Shown: positions 1-5,642 of the stretch, in pieces | Layout of the letters: the number at the start of each line of letters is the position of its first letter | How positions within the stretch are numbered: position 1 is the first letter of the stretch | Source of the DNA: CAYLXN01 sp964586855 | GTDB taxonomy: Bacteria > Patescibacteriota > Saccharimonadia > Saccharimonadales > Saccharimonadaceae | NCBI GenBank assembly: GCA_964586855.1 | Contig: CAZPHO010000025.1 | Span: forward strand, 1 to 7,416 | Direction of reading: 5' to 3' | DNA: 7,416 nucleotides | The notes under the pieces: model-generated | Database searches by the model: none | Seen by the model: only the letters and a program-made list of their open reading frames with translations | Told to the model about the DNA's origin: nothing | Translations under genes and position numbers: made by a program

Positions 1-248
1 GGCACGATGACAGTTTCGGTGGCAAGCCCCGCCTGCAAACGCGCGTAATCTTTGCCGACAAACCGCAGCTGGTAGCCGTCTTTTATTTCTTCTGGGTCTT
101 GCTCCTGTAGTTCATCCAGCTCGTTTTGCACCCGAGCAGCACCCAGCCCACCGCCCATCAGTCGCTTTAATTTATCCTTGACTTCTGCCTCACTCATGTC
201 ATCGATTTGAACCTGCTGTTTTGACTGTGATTTTTTATACTCTGCCAT
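1..248 (-). CDS. Unrecognised protein, N-terminal 82 codons (3' end outside window)
   Basis: Reading leftward from an ATG at 246-248, the frame stays open to the window edge for 82 codons, so this is the 5' part of a longer gene. The start is supported by an AAGGA ribosome-binding site at 258-262, 9 nt before the ATG, and by an extended -10 promoter about 110 nt further upstream. The peptide begins MAEYKKSQSKQQ and is highly charged, rich in Lys, Gln, Glu and Asp. Residues 1-20 look disordered. Residues 20-60 look like short amphipathic helices broken by a glycine turn (MGGGLG, residues 31-36). From about residue 59 (GYQLRFVGKDYARLQ) it looks like the beginning of a folded domain. There is no signal peptide or membrane helix in this part, so a cytoplasmic protein is likely. 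I do not recognise the family and assign no function. I am confident it is coding. Confidence 0.75.
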   Translation of the reverse strand, partial: MAEYKKSQSKQQVQIDDMSEAEVKDKLKRLMGGGLGAARVQNELDELQEQDPEEIKDGYQLRFVGKDYARLQAGLATETVIV

Positions 249-257
249 ATTTTCTTA

Positions 258-262
258 TCCTT
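258..262 (-). promoter_or_regulatory. Ribosome-binding site of the gene starting at 248
   Basis: AAGGA on the minus strand, 9 nt upstream of the ATG. It fixes the start codon of the partial gene at the left edge. Confidence 0.6.
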
Positions 263-327
263 ATTCTCTAATCTACTCTCGAGCATCGGGACTGCCTTTT
301 TTGAAAACCTTTGACAAAATTATCTAA

Positions 328-365
328 ATCCCAATGATCACTCCTACCAACGCACTTATTGGGAT
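328..365. repeat. 8-bp inverted repeat at a promoter start region
   Basis: ATCCCAAT at 328-335 and its exact reverse complement ATTGGGAT at 358-365 are separated by 22 bp. The distal arm sits directly after the -10 box at 366-371 and covers the expected transcription start near 359. Only half of that arm would be transcribed, so a DNA-binding operator fits better than an RNA hairpin. Chance occurrence cannot be excluded for 8 bp. Confidence 0.3.
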
Positions 366-374
366 ATTATAGCA
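366..374 (-). promoter_or_regulatory. Extended -10 promoter (TGCTATAAT) for the left-edge gene
   Basis: The minus strand reads TGC followed by a perfect TATAAT (371 down to 366), which is a TGN-extended -10 element. No good -35 hexamer lies 16-18 bp upstream (GGGTAG is found there), as is usual for extended -10 promoters. Transcription would begin near 359, giving a leader of about 110 nt before the ATG at 248. The start region overlaps one arm of an 8-bp inverted repeat (328-335 and 358-365). Confidence 0.55.
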
Positions 375-409
375 TAAATAAGCTCACTCTACCCATGAAC
401 ACCCCCGTT

Positions 410-456
410 TGTCATGACACGGACGTTCCTGCCAGTTTAAATAGGATGTGATGACA
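410..456. repeat. Palindrome TGTCATGACA and a one-mismatch copy
   Basis: TGTCATGACA at 410-419 is a perfect 10-bp palindrome. TGTGATGACA at 447-456 differs from it at one base, and the two are 37 bp apart. Both lie upstream of the minus-strand -10 box at 366-371, at about 40-50 and 75-90 bp. That would suit a pair of binding sites for a dimeric regulator. No regulator can be named. Confidence 0.25.
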
Positions 457-531
457 ACAAGAAATTGAATAAAAAACAACTACACTAATTCACACTACTA
501 TCTGGAGAACAGAGACCGCAACTATAGGCTA

Positions 532-559
532 GCTTCTTACAGACACAGTCTGTGCAAGC
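532..559. other. Imperfect hairpin without a T tract
   Basis: ACAGAC (539-544) and GTCTGT (548-553) form a perfect 6-bp stem with a 3-nt loop. They are flanked by GCTT (532-535) and AAGC (556-559), which can add 4 more pairs across a small internal loop. No run of T follows on either strand, so it is not a typical intrinsic terminator. It could be a weak terminator, an RNA structure or chance. Confidence 0.3.
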
Positions 560-688
560 CAGTCATTGGGTATCATAAAAAATACATTAGACCGCCTAAA
601 CTAACCTGAAGCACTCTATAGCATGCTTGTCTGTATAGGCAGAACACTACCATTACTAAAAATGAAGGTTTATGTCACGCAGGTTAGA

Positions 689-877
689 TCATATGCTTCG
701 GAATTTTGTTTTAGTGACGATAACATGATCGACAAGTCGAGTTCCTAGTGACTCGCCAGCGTTGATTAATTGCTCAGTGACATCGCGATCGGCTTGAGAG
801 GTTTCTAAACTTCCACTTGGATGATTATGAGCGACAATAATTGAAGTGGCGCGATTAGTAATAGTATCGGCGAAACT
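689..877 (-). pseudogene. radC: radC remnant (C-terminal MPN/JAMM-type domain only)
   Basis: The minus-strand frame from 877 to the TGA at 689-691 reads SFADTITNRATSIIVAHNHP, then SG, SLETSQAD, a helix (VTEQLINAGESLG), LVDHVIV and a short tail. This is the conserved end of RadC. The JAMM-type metal motif is complete here: HNH, then seven residues, then S-x-x-D. RadC proteins are normally over 200 residues and carry an N-terminal helix-hairpin-helix region. Only about 62 codons survive. An in-frame TAG (878-880) precedes them, there is no ATG, GTG or TTG start in the remaining frame, and the exporter permease ends at 895. The piece is therefore a truncated, untranslated relic, probably left by a deletion or insertion that brought the exporter operon alongside. 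Family membership is confident, and pseudogene status nearly so. Confidence 0.85.
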
Positions 878-894
878 CTAGATGGTTTTATCGA

Positions 895-2037
895 TTAACG
901 ATGCTTTCGTCTTTGCAAAATTACAAAAGCCACACCAAAAATCCCGATCGCAAAAGCCGCTACAATCAGCCAGTCGCCGAAAATTGGCTGTAATGATTCA
1001 AGCGCAAAGTCGTTTAGCTTAGCGATTTTTTCATTGGCCTGCACGAACCAATAGGCTGGCAACAAACGAGAAATATTTAGCACCGACTCACCCAAAAATT
1101 CAATCGGTACAAAAACGCCACACAAAAACGCCATGCCTAGCGAAATTACGTTTGTTAGACCTGGTATGGCTCGACGATTTTTAGCGAATGAACCAATAGC
1201 AAAAGCAATCGCCAAACAAACCATGGCAAACAAAAATGTGCCGACCGCAAATAGCAAACCTGAAGTTGACAACATTGCCGACGGATACATAGCTGTCGCA
1301 ACAAGCATAAAAATTGACCACATTGCCCCAATAAAAATCGAATTGCCAGCAAAAATCTGCCACGTCATACTGCTTGACGACAAGCCACCGACCAAATTTC
1401 GTTTGCGAATCATGTCGTTAGCGAACAGAACCATCACCGCACTGACCACCGCTATGCTGAGTCCAACAAACGCATAAACTAGCGTATTCATGAAGAATTT
1501 TGCCTGACCAATTTCACCAATATTAGACGTGCTATGAGTTTCAACTTTTACCTGTTGCTTAACATCTTTAGTTACGCCCTTAACAATCTCCGCCTGACTC
1601 ACGCCAGCCAAAATCCTCGGCTCAGTCAAGCGTAAATAATTACTCACCAAAGCATTTGGCTGAATAGCAAACTGACTTTCGCCACCAAAAGTTTTAATTT
1701 GTGGTTTTTGCCCCGTCATCAGATCTTGACCAAAACCTTCTGGAATTACATAAGCCGCTCGAATCGACTGAAAATACAACGCTTCACGACGTGCGTCATC
1801 TGAATCTTTAACTTCAACTATTTCCGAATTAGCTGCTAAATATTTGACTAAACTGTCCGACAACTGACTGTCATCATGATTAAAAATTGCAATTTTAGGC
1901 TTGTCAACAGTAAACGAAGAATTACTACTAGTCTGAGATATTATCGCTATCATTGACATAGTAAAAATGCCCACGAACAGCAAAATACTGCCCCACATAG
2001 ACAAGGCTAGTTTGAAATAATACTTAAAGACTTGCAT
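895..2037 (-). CDS. ABC-2 type exporter permease, second subunit
   Basis: A 380-residue inner-membrane subunit of an ABC exporter. The layout is that of the large ABC-2 permease class: membrane helix 1 at about residues 12-34, a long extracytoplasmic domain (about 36-180), then five helices near 183-206, 227-250, 259-284, 293-314 and 355-374, and a basic cytoplasmic tail (QRRKHR). The outside domain has the mixed alpha/beta look of this class (KIAIFNHDD near residue 48, AAYVIPEGF near 94-102). The ATG at 2035-2037 lies inside the end of the upstream permease gene, with a 14-nt overlap. It has its own strong site GGAGG at 2045-2049, spaced 7 nt, so both subunits should be made in step. It should pair with the permease at 2024-3160 and the ATPase at 3160-4101. 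The substrate cannot be read from sequence. A drug, lipid-like or peptide antibiotic is likely from the MerR context and the LnrLMN-like arrangement. Confidence 0.9.
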   Translation of the reverse strand: MQVFKYYFKLALSMWGSILLFVGIFTMSMIAIISQTSSNSSFTVDKPKIAIFNHDDSQLSDSLVKYLAANSEIVEVKDSDDARREALYFQSIRAAYVIPEGFGQDLMTGQKPQIKTFGGESQFAIQPNALVSNYLRLTEPRILAGVSQAEIVKGVTKDVKQQVKVETHSTSNIGEIGQAKFFMNTLVYAFVGLSIAVVSAVMVLFANDMIRKRNLVGGLSSSSMTWQIFAGNSIFIGAMWSIFMLVATAMYPSAMLSTSGLLFAVGTFLFAMVCLAIAFAIGSFAKNRRAIPGLTNVISLGMAFLCGVFVPIEFLGESVLNISRLLPAYWFVQANEKIAKLNDFALESLQPIFGDWLIVAAFAIGIFGVAFVILQRRKHR

Positions 2038-3160
2038 AAGATTTCCTCCGTGATATAAACCAAGTAGCGATTGCCGTCGCTACAATAAATATTCCCAGAC
2101 ACGTCAAATTTAACCAGTAGCGATCGCCGACCCCGAAGTAGTAAGTTGCGAACAGAGCGTCTGAAATTAAGTTAACTGGATTTACTAGCCCAAGAATTGG
2201 TAAATGCTGATCAATCATATATTTAATCGTGGACGTCCCCATCATGCCCGCCAGAAGCGAACCAGCCATGCTAATAGCTAGCAAAATATTAATCTTGGTA
2301 TTTTCCGACTTGGAACTGGCTATTCCTACAAATGCGCCCAGCATTACGCCAGCCAAACTACCAACAACCATCACTGCAAAAACCGCTAGAGAGTTGTCAC
2401 CAAAATCAACCCCTAAAGCAGCTGTTAGATAAAAATATAGCAAAATCTGCCCCAGTAACGCCACTAGATAGCCCGACGACAAACCAGCCAACAACGCCTT
2501 CGCCTTGCTGACTGGAGAAACGGCCAAACGCATCGCCAATTTTGACTGATTAGCCTCAATCCGATTAACTGCATAGATCCCAAAAAAACTAGCGTAAATA
2601 CAAGCCATGCCGATCAAAGTATAGAAATAAATCACCGACATATCGCCACTAGATTCTGTTGAATTCTTAAGATAATTAGTCGTGCCGATTTGGTTTAATT
2701 TAGTAAAAGTTTGCGGATTTTTGGTCAAAGCGTCAGTAATCGAACTATTGATTTGAATCGACTGCTCGACCGCTGTTTTGACAATTGTTTCATTCAGACT
2801 GTCGGTGCCTTTAACCGTGACTTTGGCGGTTTCGTCAATCGACTCAATCAGTCCAGTAACTTTTTGCTCATTTAATAAATCAACTCCTTCACCACTAGTT
2901 TTCACCTTCTGAATTTCTAGTATTTTTGATTCGCCATTTGATAAGCTTTTCAGCGACTGGTTCAGGGATTGGTTAGCTTGATAGCTGTCATTGTTAACCA
3001 CAGCCACTGAGATTGGTTCAATTTTGCCAATCGAACTCAGATTCGAAAAAGCAAAATAAAACATAGTTCCCAAAATCAGCGGAAATAATATTGTCCAAAA
3101 AACCATTGTCCGATCATGCAAGGTAACTTTTAGCTGAGTTTTAAATAATCGCCCAAACAT
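2024..3160 (-). CDS. ABC-2 type exporter permease, first subunit
   Basis: A 378-residue permease with the same plan as its downstream partner but clearly different sequence, so the exporter is a heterodimer. Helix 1 is at about residues 19-39, an outside domain spans about 40-173 (ISVAVVNNDSY near 50-60), and helices 2-6 lie near 174-198, 222-248, 258-282, 290-310 and 348-369. The cytoplasmic segment after helix 2 (RIEANQSKLAMRLAVSPVSK) carries the short 'RL..SPVS' stretch typical of ABC-2 permeases, which probably contacts the ATPase. The ATG (3158-3160) shares one base with the TGA of the ATPase gene (TGATG). Only a weak GAGAG precedes it, so translation is probably coupled. The outside domain is rich in Ser, Asn, Thr and Lys and has no cysteine. 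Confidence 0.9.
   Translation of the reverse strand: MFGRLFKTQLKVTLHDRTMVFWTILFPLILGTMFYFAFSNLSSIGKIEPISVAVVNNDSYQANQSLNQSLKSLSNGESKILEIQKVKTSGEGVDLLNEQKVTGLIESIDETAKVTVKGTDSLNETIVKTAVEQSIQINSSITDALTKNPQTFTKLNQIGTTNYLKNSTESSGDMSVIYFYTLIGMACIYASFFGIYAVNRIEANQSKLAMRLAVSPVSKAKALLAGLSSGYLVALLGQILLYFYLTAALGVDFGDNSLAVFAVMVVGSLAGVMLGAFVGIASSKSENTKINILLAISMAGSLLAGMMGTSTIKYMIDQHLPILGLVNPVNLISDALFATYYFGVGDRYWLNLTCLGIFIVATAIATWFISRRKSYASL
2045..2049 (-). promoter_or_regulatory. Internal ribosome-binding site GGAGG for the second permease
   Basis: GGAGG on the minus strand lies within the last codons of the first permease gene, 7 nt before the ATG at 2037. It confirms that the 14-nt gene overlap is real and that the second permease starts independently. 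Confidence 0.75.
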
Positions 3161-4101
3161 CAGTCTCTCAAATCTTTGCCAGTTAATTCCAAAAACACGT
3201 CGTTCAGCGTCGGTTGCTCAGAAAAAATATCGTTATATTCAATGTTGCTTTTATCAAGATATTCAACTAGCTTTACTAACGACTTTTTGGCGGTTTTTTC
3301 ATAAACAATCACCAAGTCGCCTTCTTTTTTACTTAACTCTTTCACGCTGGGAAGTTTAGCAATTTCACGCTCATTTTTGATAGCCATGCTTGGCACGGAC
3401 AGAGTGATTTTTTCACCAACGCCAATTGATTTTTTGAGCGATTCACTCGTCCCTTCAGCGATAATCTTGCCGTGATCAAGAATAATAATTCGATCACACA
3501 ACTGGTCAACTTCTTCCATGTAGTGCGTCGTATAGACGATTGTCGCCCCGTTTTTATTAAGAGTTTTGATGCCCTCGAGAATATTGTTGCGACTTTGCGG
3601 ATCAACCGCTACTGTCGGTTCATCAAAAAAGATTAACTTTGGTTTGTGGGCGATACCGCAAGCAATATTTAACCGCCTAAGCAAACCACCTGACAGCTTC
3701 TTTGGCTTAAAATCAACAAAATCAGCTAACCCAACCAACTCAATCGCTTCCTTGATATATTTAGCTCGAGTCGTTTTATCGTCAATATAAAGTCCGCAAA
3801 AGTAGTCAATATTGTCATGAACCGTTAGTTCGTCAAACACCGCCACGTCCTGAAACACCACGCCAATTTGCTTTTTTAAGTCAACTGCATCGGGGTGCAT
3901 TTTTTTACCAAATATTTTAATTTCACCGTCATCGTAGGCTAGTAACGACAGTAAGCAATTTATTGTCGTGCTCTTGCCGCTGCCGTTCGGACCGAGCAGC
4001 CCCAAAATCTCGCCCTCTTTGACCTCAAACGAGACATTGTCGAGTGCTGTTAGTTCTTTATATTGTTTAGTTAAATTTTTAACCTCAACTGCTTTTTTCA
4101 C
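3160..4101 (-). CDS. ABC exporter ATP-binding subunit (DrrA/LnrL-like)
   Basis: A 313-residue cytoplasmic ATPase that powers the two permeases encoded after it. Motifs appear in order: Walker A GPNGSGKST at residues 37-45, Q-loop Gln 84 (VVFQD), signature LSGGL at 136-140, Walker B LIFFDE at 156-161, D-loop near Asp 167 (VAVDPQSR) and switch His 193 (TTHYMEEVDQ). The signature has Leu where LSGGQ is usual. Drug-exporter ATPases of the DrrA type often vary at this position, so it is not a sign of inactivity. Residues about 225-313 form the C-terminal extension found in this class. The start is GTG at 4099-4101, preceded by AGGAG at 4107-4111 with a 5-nt gap. The gene ends in TGATG, overlapping the next start by one base. 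Length and gene order (ATPase, permease, permease) match LnrLMN-type exporters. The exact substrate is unknown. Confidence 0.93.
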   Translation of the reverse strand: MKKAVEVKNLTKQYKELTALDNVSFEVKEGEILGLLGPNGSGKSTTINCLLSLLAYDDGEIKIFGKKMHPDAVDLKKQIGVVFQDVAVFDELTVHDNIDYFCGLYIDDKTTRAKYIKEAIELVGLADFVDFKPKKLSGGLLRRLNIACGIAHKPKLIFFDEPTVAVDPQSRNNILEGIKTLNKNGATIVYTTHYMEEVDQLCDRIIILDHGKIIAEGTSESLKKSIGVGEKITLSVPSMAIKNEREIAKLPSVKELSKKEGDLVIVYEKTAKKSLVKLVEYLDKSNIEYNDIFSEQPTLNDVFLELTGKDLRD

Positions 4102-4148
4102 ACTTGCTCCTTTCTGTTATTCTTTTGCTGATAAACCGTGCGCGCCAT
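4098..4148 (-). CDS. Possible 16-residue leader peptide before the ATPase
   Basis: In the 62-nt gap between the regulator and the ATPase, an ATG at 4146-4148 opens 16 codons (MARTVYQQKNNRKEQV). It ends at a TGA (4098-4100) that overlaps the GTG start of the ATPase. The peptide is basic and polar. The overlap would allow coupled translation. However, the site before its ATG is poor (CAGAG), and a frame this short can arise by chance, so it is only a candidate. Confidence 0.2.
   Translation of the reverse strand: MARTVYQQKNNRKEQV
4107..4111 (-). promoter_or_regulatory. Ribosome-binding site AGGAG of the ATPase gene
   Basis: AGGAG on the minus strand, 5 nt before a GTG. It decides the non-ATG start at 4101, since no ATG lies close by in that frame. 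Confidence 0.7.
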
Positions 4149-4163
4149 GCTCTGTTCAATAAT

Positions 4164-4736
4164 TCACACTAACTGTTGTGAAATTGACGACGTATAATAC
4201 ATACCCAGCGCACTAAACCGCACAATATCGTCAGGATTTTCTAGTTGAGGCACATCCGATTCCATCTCAATCTCTACAATCTGCTTCAGTGGCGGAATAA
4301 ATTTATCCAACTCCGACACTGGCATCTCCATACCAGCCTCGGCCATTTCTTCTAGCGTCCCGGCTAGCCGTTCTAAATAACTAGCTTGAGCCGCCTGAAT
4401 CTCATGCTTACTAAGTAAATCTGTCAGCTCCGCTACACCGTCTGTCGTCTTGTGAGCTGGGGCCAAGTGTCGCTGGACCAAACCAATGGCATTATAGATT
4501 CGTTCGGGCGAAGTTTGTTCATCTAGCAGCACCGTTATAGCTTTTACCTCTTGATACTGCATCCCGAGTCGGTCGTGCAAAGCTCGAATCAGCGCCAGCC
4601 GTCGCACGTGTTTTTCGTCATAATCGGCCAAGCGTTCGGTAATTTTCTCGCCTTTTGGTAATAAATTTTCCCGCAAGAAAAACTTGATGGTTTCCACTGT
4701 ATATTCAGTTTGCCGAGCCAGTTCACTTAAAATCAT
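4164..4736 (-). CDS. MerR-family transcriptional regulator, cysteine-free
   Basis: A 190-residue DNA-binding regulator. Residues 2-70 are a MerR winged helix: the helix-turn-helix LSELARQTEYTVETIKFFLR (3-22), then the wing (ENLLPKGEKITERLADYDEKHV), then helices with RLALIRALHDRLGMQYQEVKAI. The rest is helical, includes a likely dimer helix and ends in a domain (about 100-190) with several Met and acidic residues. There is no cysteine anywhere, so it is not a thiol-metal sensor of the CueR/ZntR kind. A hydrophobic or drug-like ligand is more likely. The start is certain: an in-frame TAA lies two codons upstream of the ATG at 4734-4736, and the HTH begins at once. No Shine-Dalgarno site is visible. 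The gene is followed 62 nt later by the exporter ATPase and probably controls it and itself. The 'TIKFFLRENLLPKG' segment resembles actinobacterial MerR regulators, which may hint at transfer (weak). Confidence 0.88.
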   Translation of the reverse strand: MILSELARQTEYTVETIKFFLRENLLPKGEKITERLADYDEKHVRRLALIRALHDRLGMQYQEVKAITVLLDEQTSPERIYNAIGLVQRHLAPAHKTTDGVAELTDLLSKHEIQAAQASYLERLAGTLEEMAEAGMEMPVSELDKFIPPLKQIVEIEMESDVPQLENPDDIVRFSALGMYYTSSISQQLV

Positions 4737-4738
4737 CT

Positions 4739-4772
4739 TTTATAGGATAGTTCATCTATCCTTAATTGTCAA
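4739..4772 (-). promoter_or_regulatory. Promoter with palindromic operator for the MerR gene and exporter operon
   Basis: The minus strand carries a perfect -35 TTGACA (4772 down to 4767). Seventeen bases later comes TATCCT (4749-4744), a 4/6 match to -10. A second AT-rich box, TATAAA (4744-4739), lies 22 bp from the -35. Between -35 and the start codon sits the 19-bp palindrome AGGATAGATGAACTATCCT (4762-4744; 7-bp arms, 5-bp spacer). MerR regulators usually bind such palindromes between the promoter hexamers, so this is the likely autoregulatory operator. With the 17-bp spacing, transcription would start at about 4737, next to the ATG at 4736. Confidence 0.65.
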
Positions 4773-4815
4773 CTAATTTATTTTGCTGCGTAAAAGATTG
4801 GCCAGTTAGGTTCCG

Positions 4816-5484
4816 CTAGCCACGCTTAATTTCAATTCCGCCCATCACTACTGTGCCATCGACATAGAGGATCGGCGAACTTTTGGTAGCGCTTGGAGTT
4901 TGACTGTCTTCAAAACCACCCATTATCACTTGGGCTCGATTTTTGACCACCAGATCTTTGGCGACTTTTAATTCCACACCACCCATCACCGCCGTTACTT
5001 GCAGAATTGCTTGATTTTTAATTTTAGCGTGCGACAAATCCAGATCTGCCCCGCCCAGAATCGCCGTCACCGAACCACCCTGATAGTCATCGGAATCATT
5101 ACGGGTTTCCGAACCAGCCATAATTGTGACAATTTCATCCTTCGATCGATTAACAGTCTTAATCGAATCAGGCTTGTAAAGAGCTCGCAGCAAAATATTA
5201 AAACCAATAATCAACAGCGTTAATGGCAAAATCAGTTCGCCCACATTAACTTCGATTAATTCTAAATTATTTAATAATAAAATCGCACCGATCGTAACCA
5301 AAATTGTTGGCCAAGTATAGTGTCGGCTGTTATTCCAAAAGCCAAGCAAGCCCAGGGCAATAATCACCACCGGCCACCACTGACTGACGGCTTGATCTAG
5401 ATTGCCAATTTTAAAACTGGCTAGCAAAAGCAAGAATCCAGCAATTAGCACTAACAGCCCAACTACAGTTTGTTTTTTATTCAT
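4816..5484 (-). CDS. LiaF-like membrane protein (LiaI/LiaF-type helices plus DUF2154-type domain)
   Basis: A 222-residue membrane protein. Four helices lie at about residues 7-24, 36-50, 58-73 and 83-102, with a WWPVVIIALGLLGF block typical of the LiaI/LiaF-like transmembrane region. Residues 115-222 form the LiaF-type C-terminal domain, seen as a repeating strand motif: IMAGSE, ILGGADLDL, VMGGVELKV, IMGGFED, VMGGIEIKRG. In Firmicutes LiaF restrains the LiaRS envelope-stress system. No LiaRS is visible here, so only a membrane or envelope-stress role is inferred. I start it at ATG 5482-5484 because AGGAG (5493-5497) is 8 nt away. An in-frame TTG at 5488-5490 would add two residues but sits only 2 nt from that site. 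The gene has its own promoter and lies 79 nt upstream of the MerR gene in the same direction. Confidence 0.88.
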   Translation of the reverse strand: MNKKQTVVGLLVLIAGFLLLLASFKIGNLDQAVSQWWPVVIIALGLLGFWNNSRHYTWPTILVTIGAILLLNNLELIEVNVGELILPLTLLIIGFNILLRALYKPDSIKTVNRSKDEIVTIMAGSETRNDSDDYQGGSVTAILGGADLDLSHAKIKNQAILQVTAVMGGVELKVAKDLVVKNRAQVIMGGFEDSQTPSATKSSPILYVDGTVVMGGIEIKRG

Positions 5485-5492
5485 ATTCAAAT

Positions 5493-5497
5493 CTCCT
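5493..5497 (-). promoter_or_regulatory. Ribosome-binding site AGGAG of the LiaF-like gene
   Basis: AGGAG on the minus strand, 8 nt from the ATG at 5484 but only 2 nt from the alternative TTG at 5490. It therefore selects the ATG. Confidence 0.75.
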
Positions 5498-5516
5498 TTT
5501 GTTAAATATCACTCTT

Positions 5517-5525
5517 AGTATATCA
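5517..5525 (-). promoter_or_regulatory. Extended -10 promoter (TGATATACT) of the LiaF-like gene
   Basis: The minus strand reads TGA then TATACT (5522-5517), a TGN-extended -10 with a 5/6 match to TATAAT. No convincing -35 is placed 16-18 bp upstream. Transcription would begin near 5510, leaving a leader of about 25 nt that contains the AGGAG site. The 7-bp direct repeat ATATCAC (plus-strand sense) occurs at 5506-5512 and 5520-5526, one copy over the -10 and one over the expected start. Confidence 0.55.
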
Positions 5526-5588
5526 CGCTACAACCAACTCACACTTGCCCAAATTATTAAGCCGTTAATCAACAAACTAACGCTAATC

Positions 5589-5623
5589 TAAAACCTCCAA
5601 TCGCTAATCGATTGGAGGTTTTA
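5589..5623 (-). terminator. Intrinsic terminator after the Cna_B surface-protein gene
   Basis: A perfect 15-bp stem (5589-5603 with 5609-5623) closes a 5-nt loop. It lies 20 bp after the stop codon of the surface-protein gene. In the minus-strand transcript the arm ends GGAGGUUUUA, so the U run is short (four). The A/T-ended symmetric stem could also stop plus-strand transcripts. It separates the surface-protein gene from the LiaF-like gene, which has its own promoter. The loop sequence GATTAGCG recurs directly after the stem (5581-5588). Confidence 0.8.
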
Positions 5624-5642
5624 ATTTCATTAAACTGTTTGT

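Larger units (their letters stand above)
375..688. other. Non-coding stretch between the radC remnant and the left-edge gene
   Basis: No convincing reading frame, tRNA or rRNA segment, or CRISPR-like periodic repeat is visible on either strand. It holds a 10-bp palindrome (410-419), a near copy of it (447-456) and a hairpin (532-559). No intrinsic terminator with a T tract was found for the exporter operon, whose last gene ends at 895. The region may be decayed sequence related to the radC loss next to it, but no further homology was recognised by eye. Confidence 0.5.

Noticed and set aside
249..365. Riboswitch in the long leader of the left-edge gene
   Set aside because: No conserved riboswitch core or terminator-antiterminator pair was recognised. 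Only a weak inverted repeat is present.
878..880. TAG as a recoded or read-through codon that would keep radC alive
   Set aside because: No start codon or conserved RadC sequence is recognised before it, and most of the protein is missing. Decay is the simpler explanation.
1133..1477. Plus-strand open frame of 114 codons
   Set aside because: It lies fully inside the well-supported permease gene on the other strand, and its product has the composition of an antisense reading of membrane helices. No ribosome site or family was recognised.
2229..2432. Plus-strand open frame of 67 codons, and similar frames at 3566-3790, 3968-4162, 4999-5223 and 6018-6218
   Set aside because: All are antisense to strong minus-strand genes with clear domains and show no protein features of their own.
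3342..3605. Minus-strand frames in other phases inside the ATPase, permease and surface-protein genes (also 1155-1352, 6515-6751)
   Set aside because: They are out-of-phase shadows. The true phase carries all the motifs.
5488..5490. TTG as the start of the LiaF-like gene
   Set aside because: It is only 2 nt from the AGGAG site. The ATG at 5484 has an 8-nt spacing.
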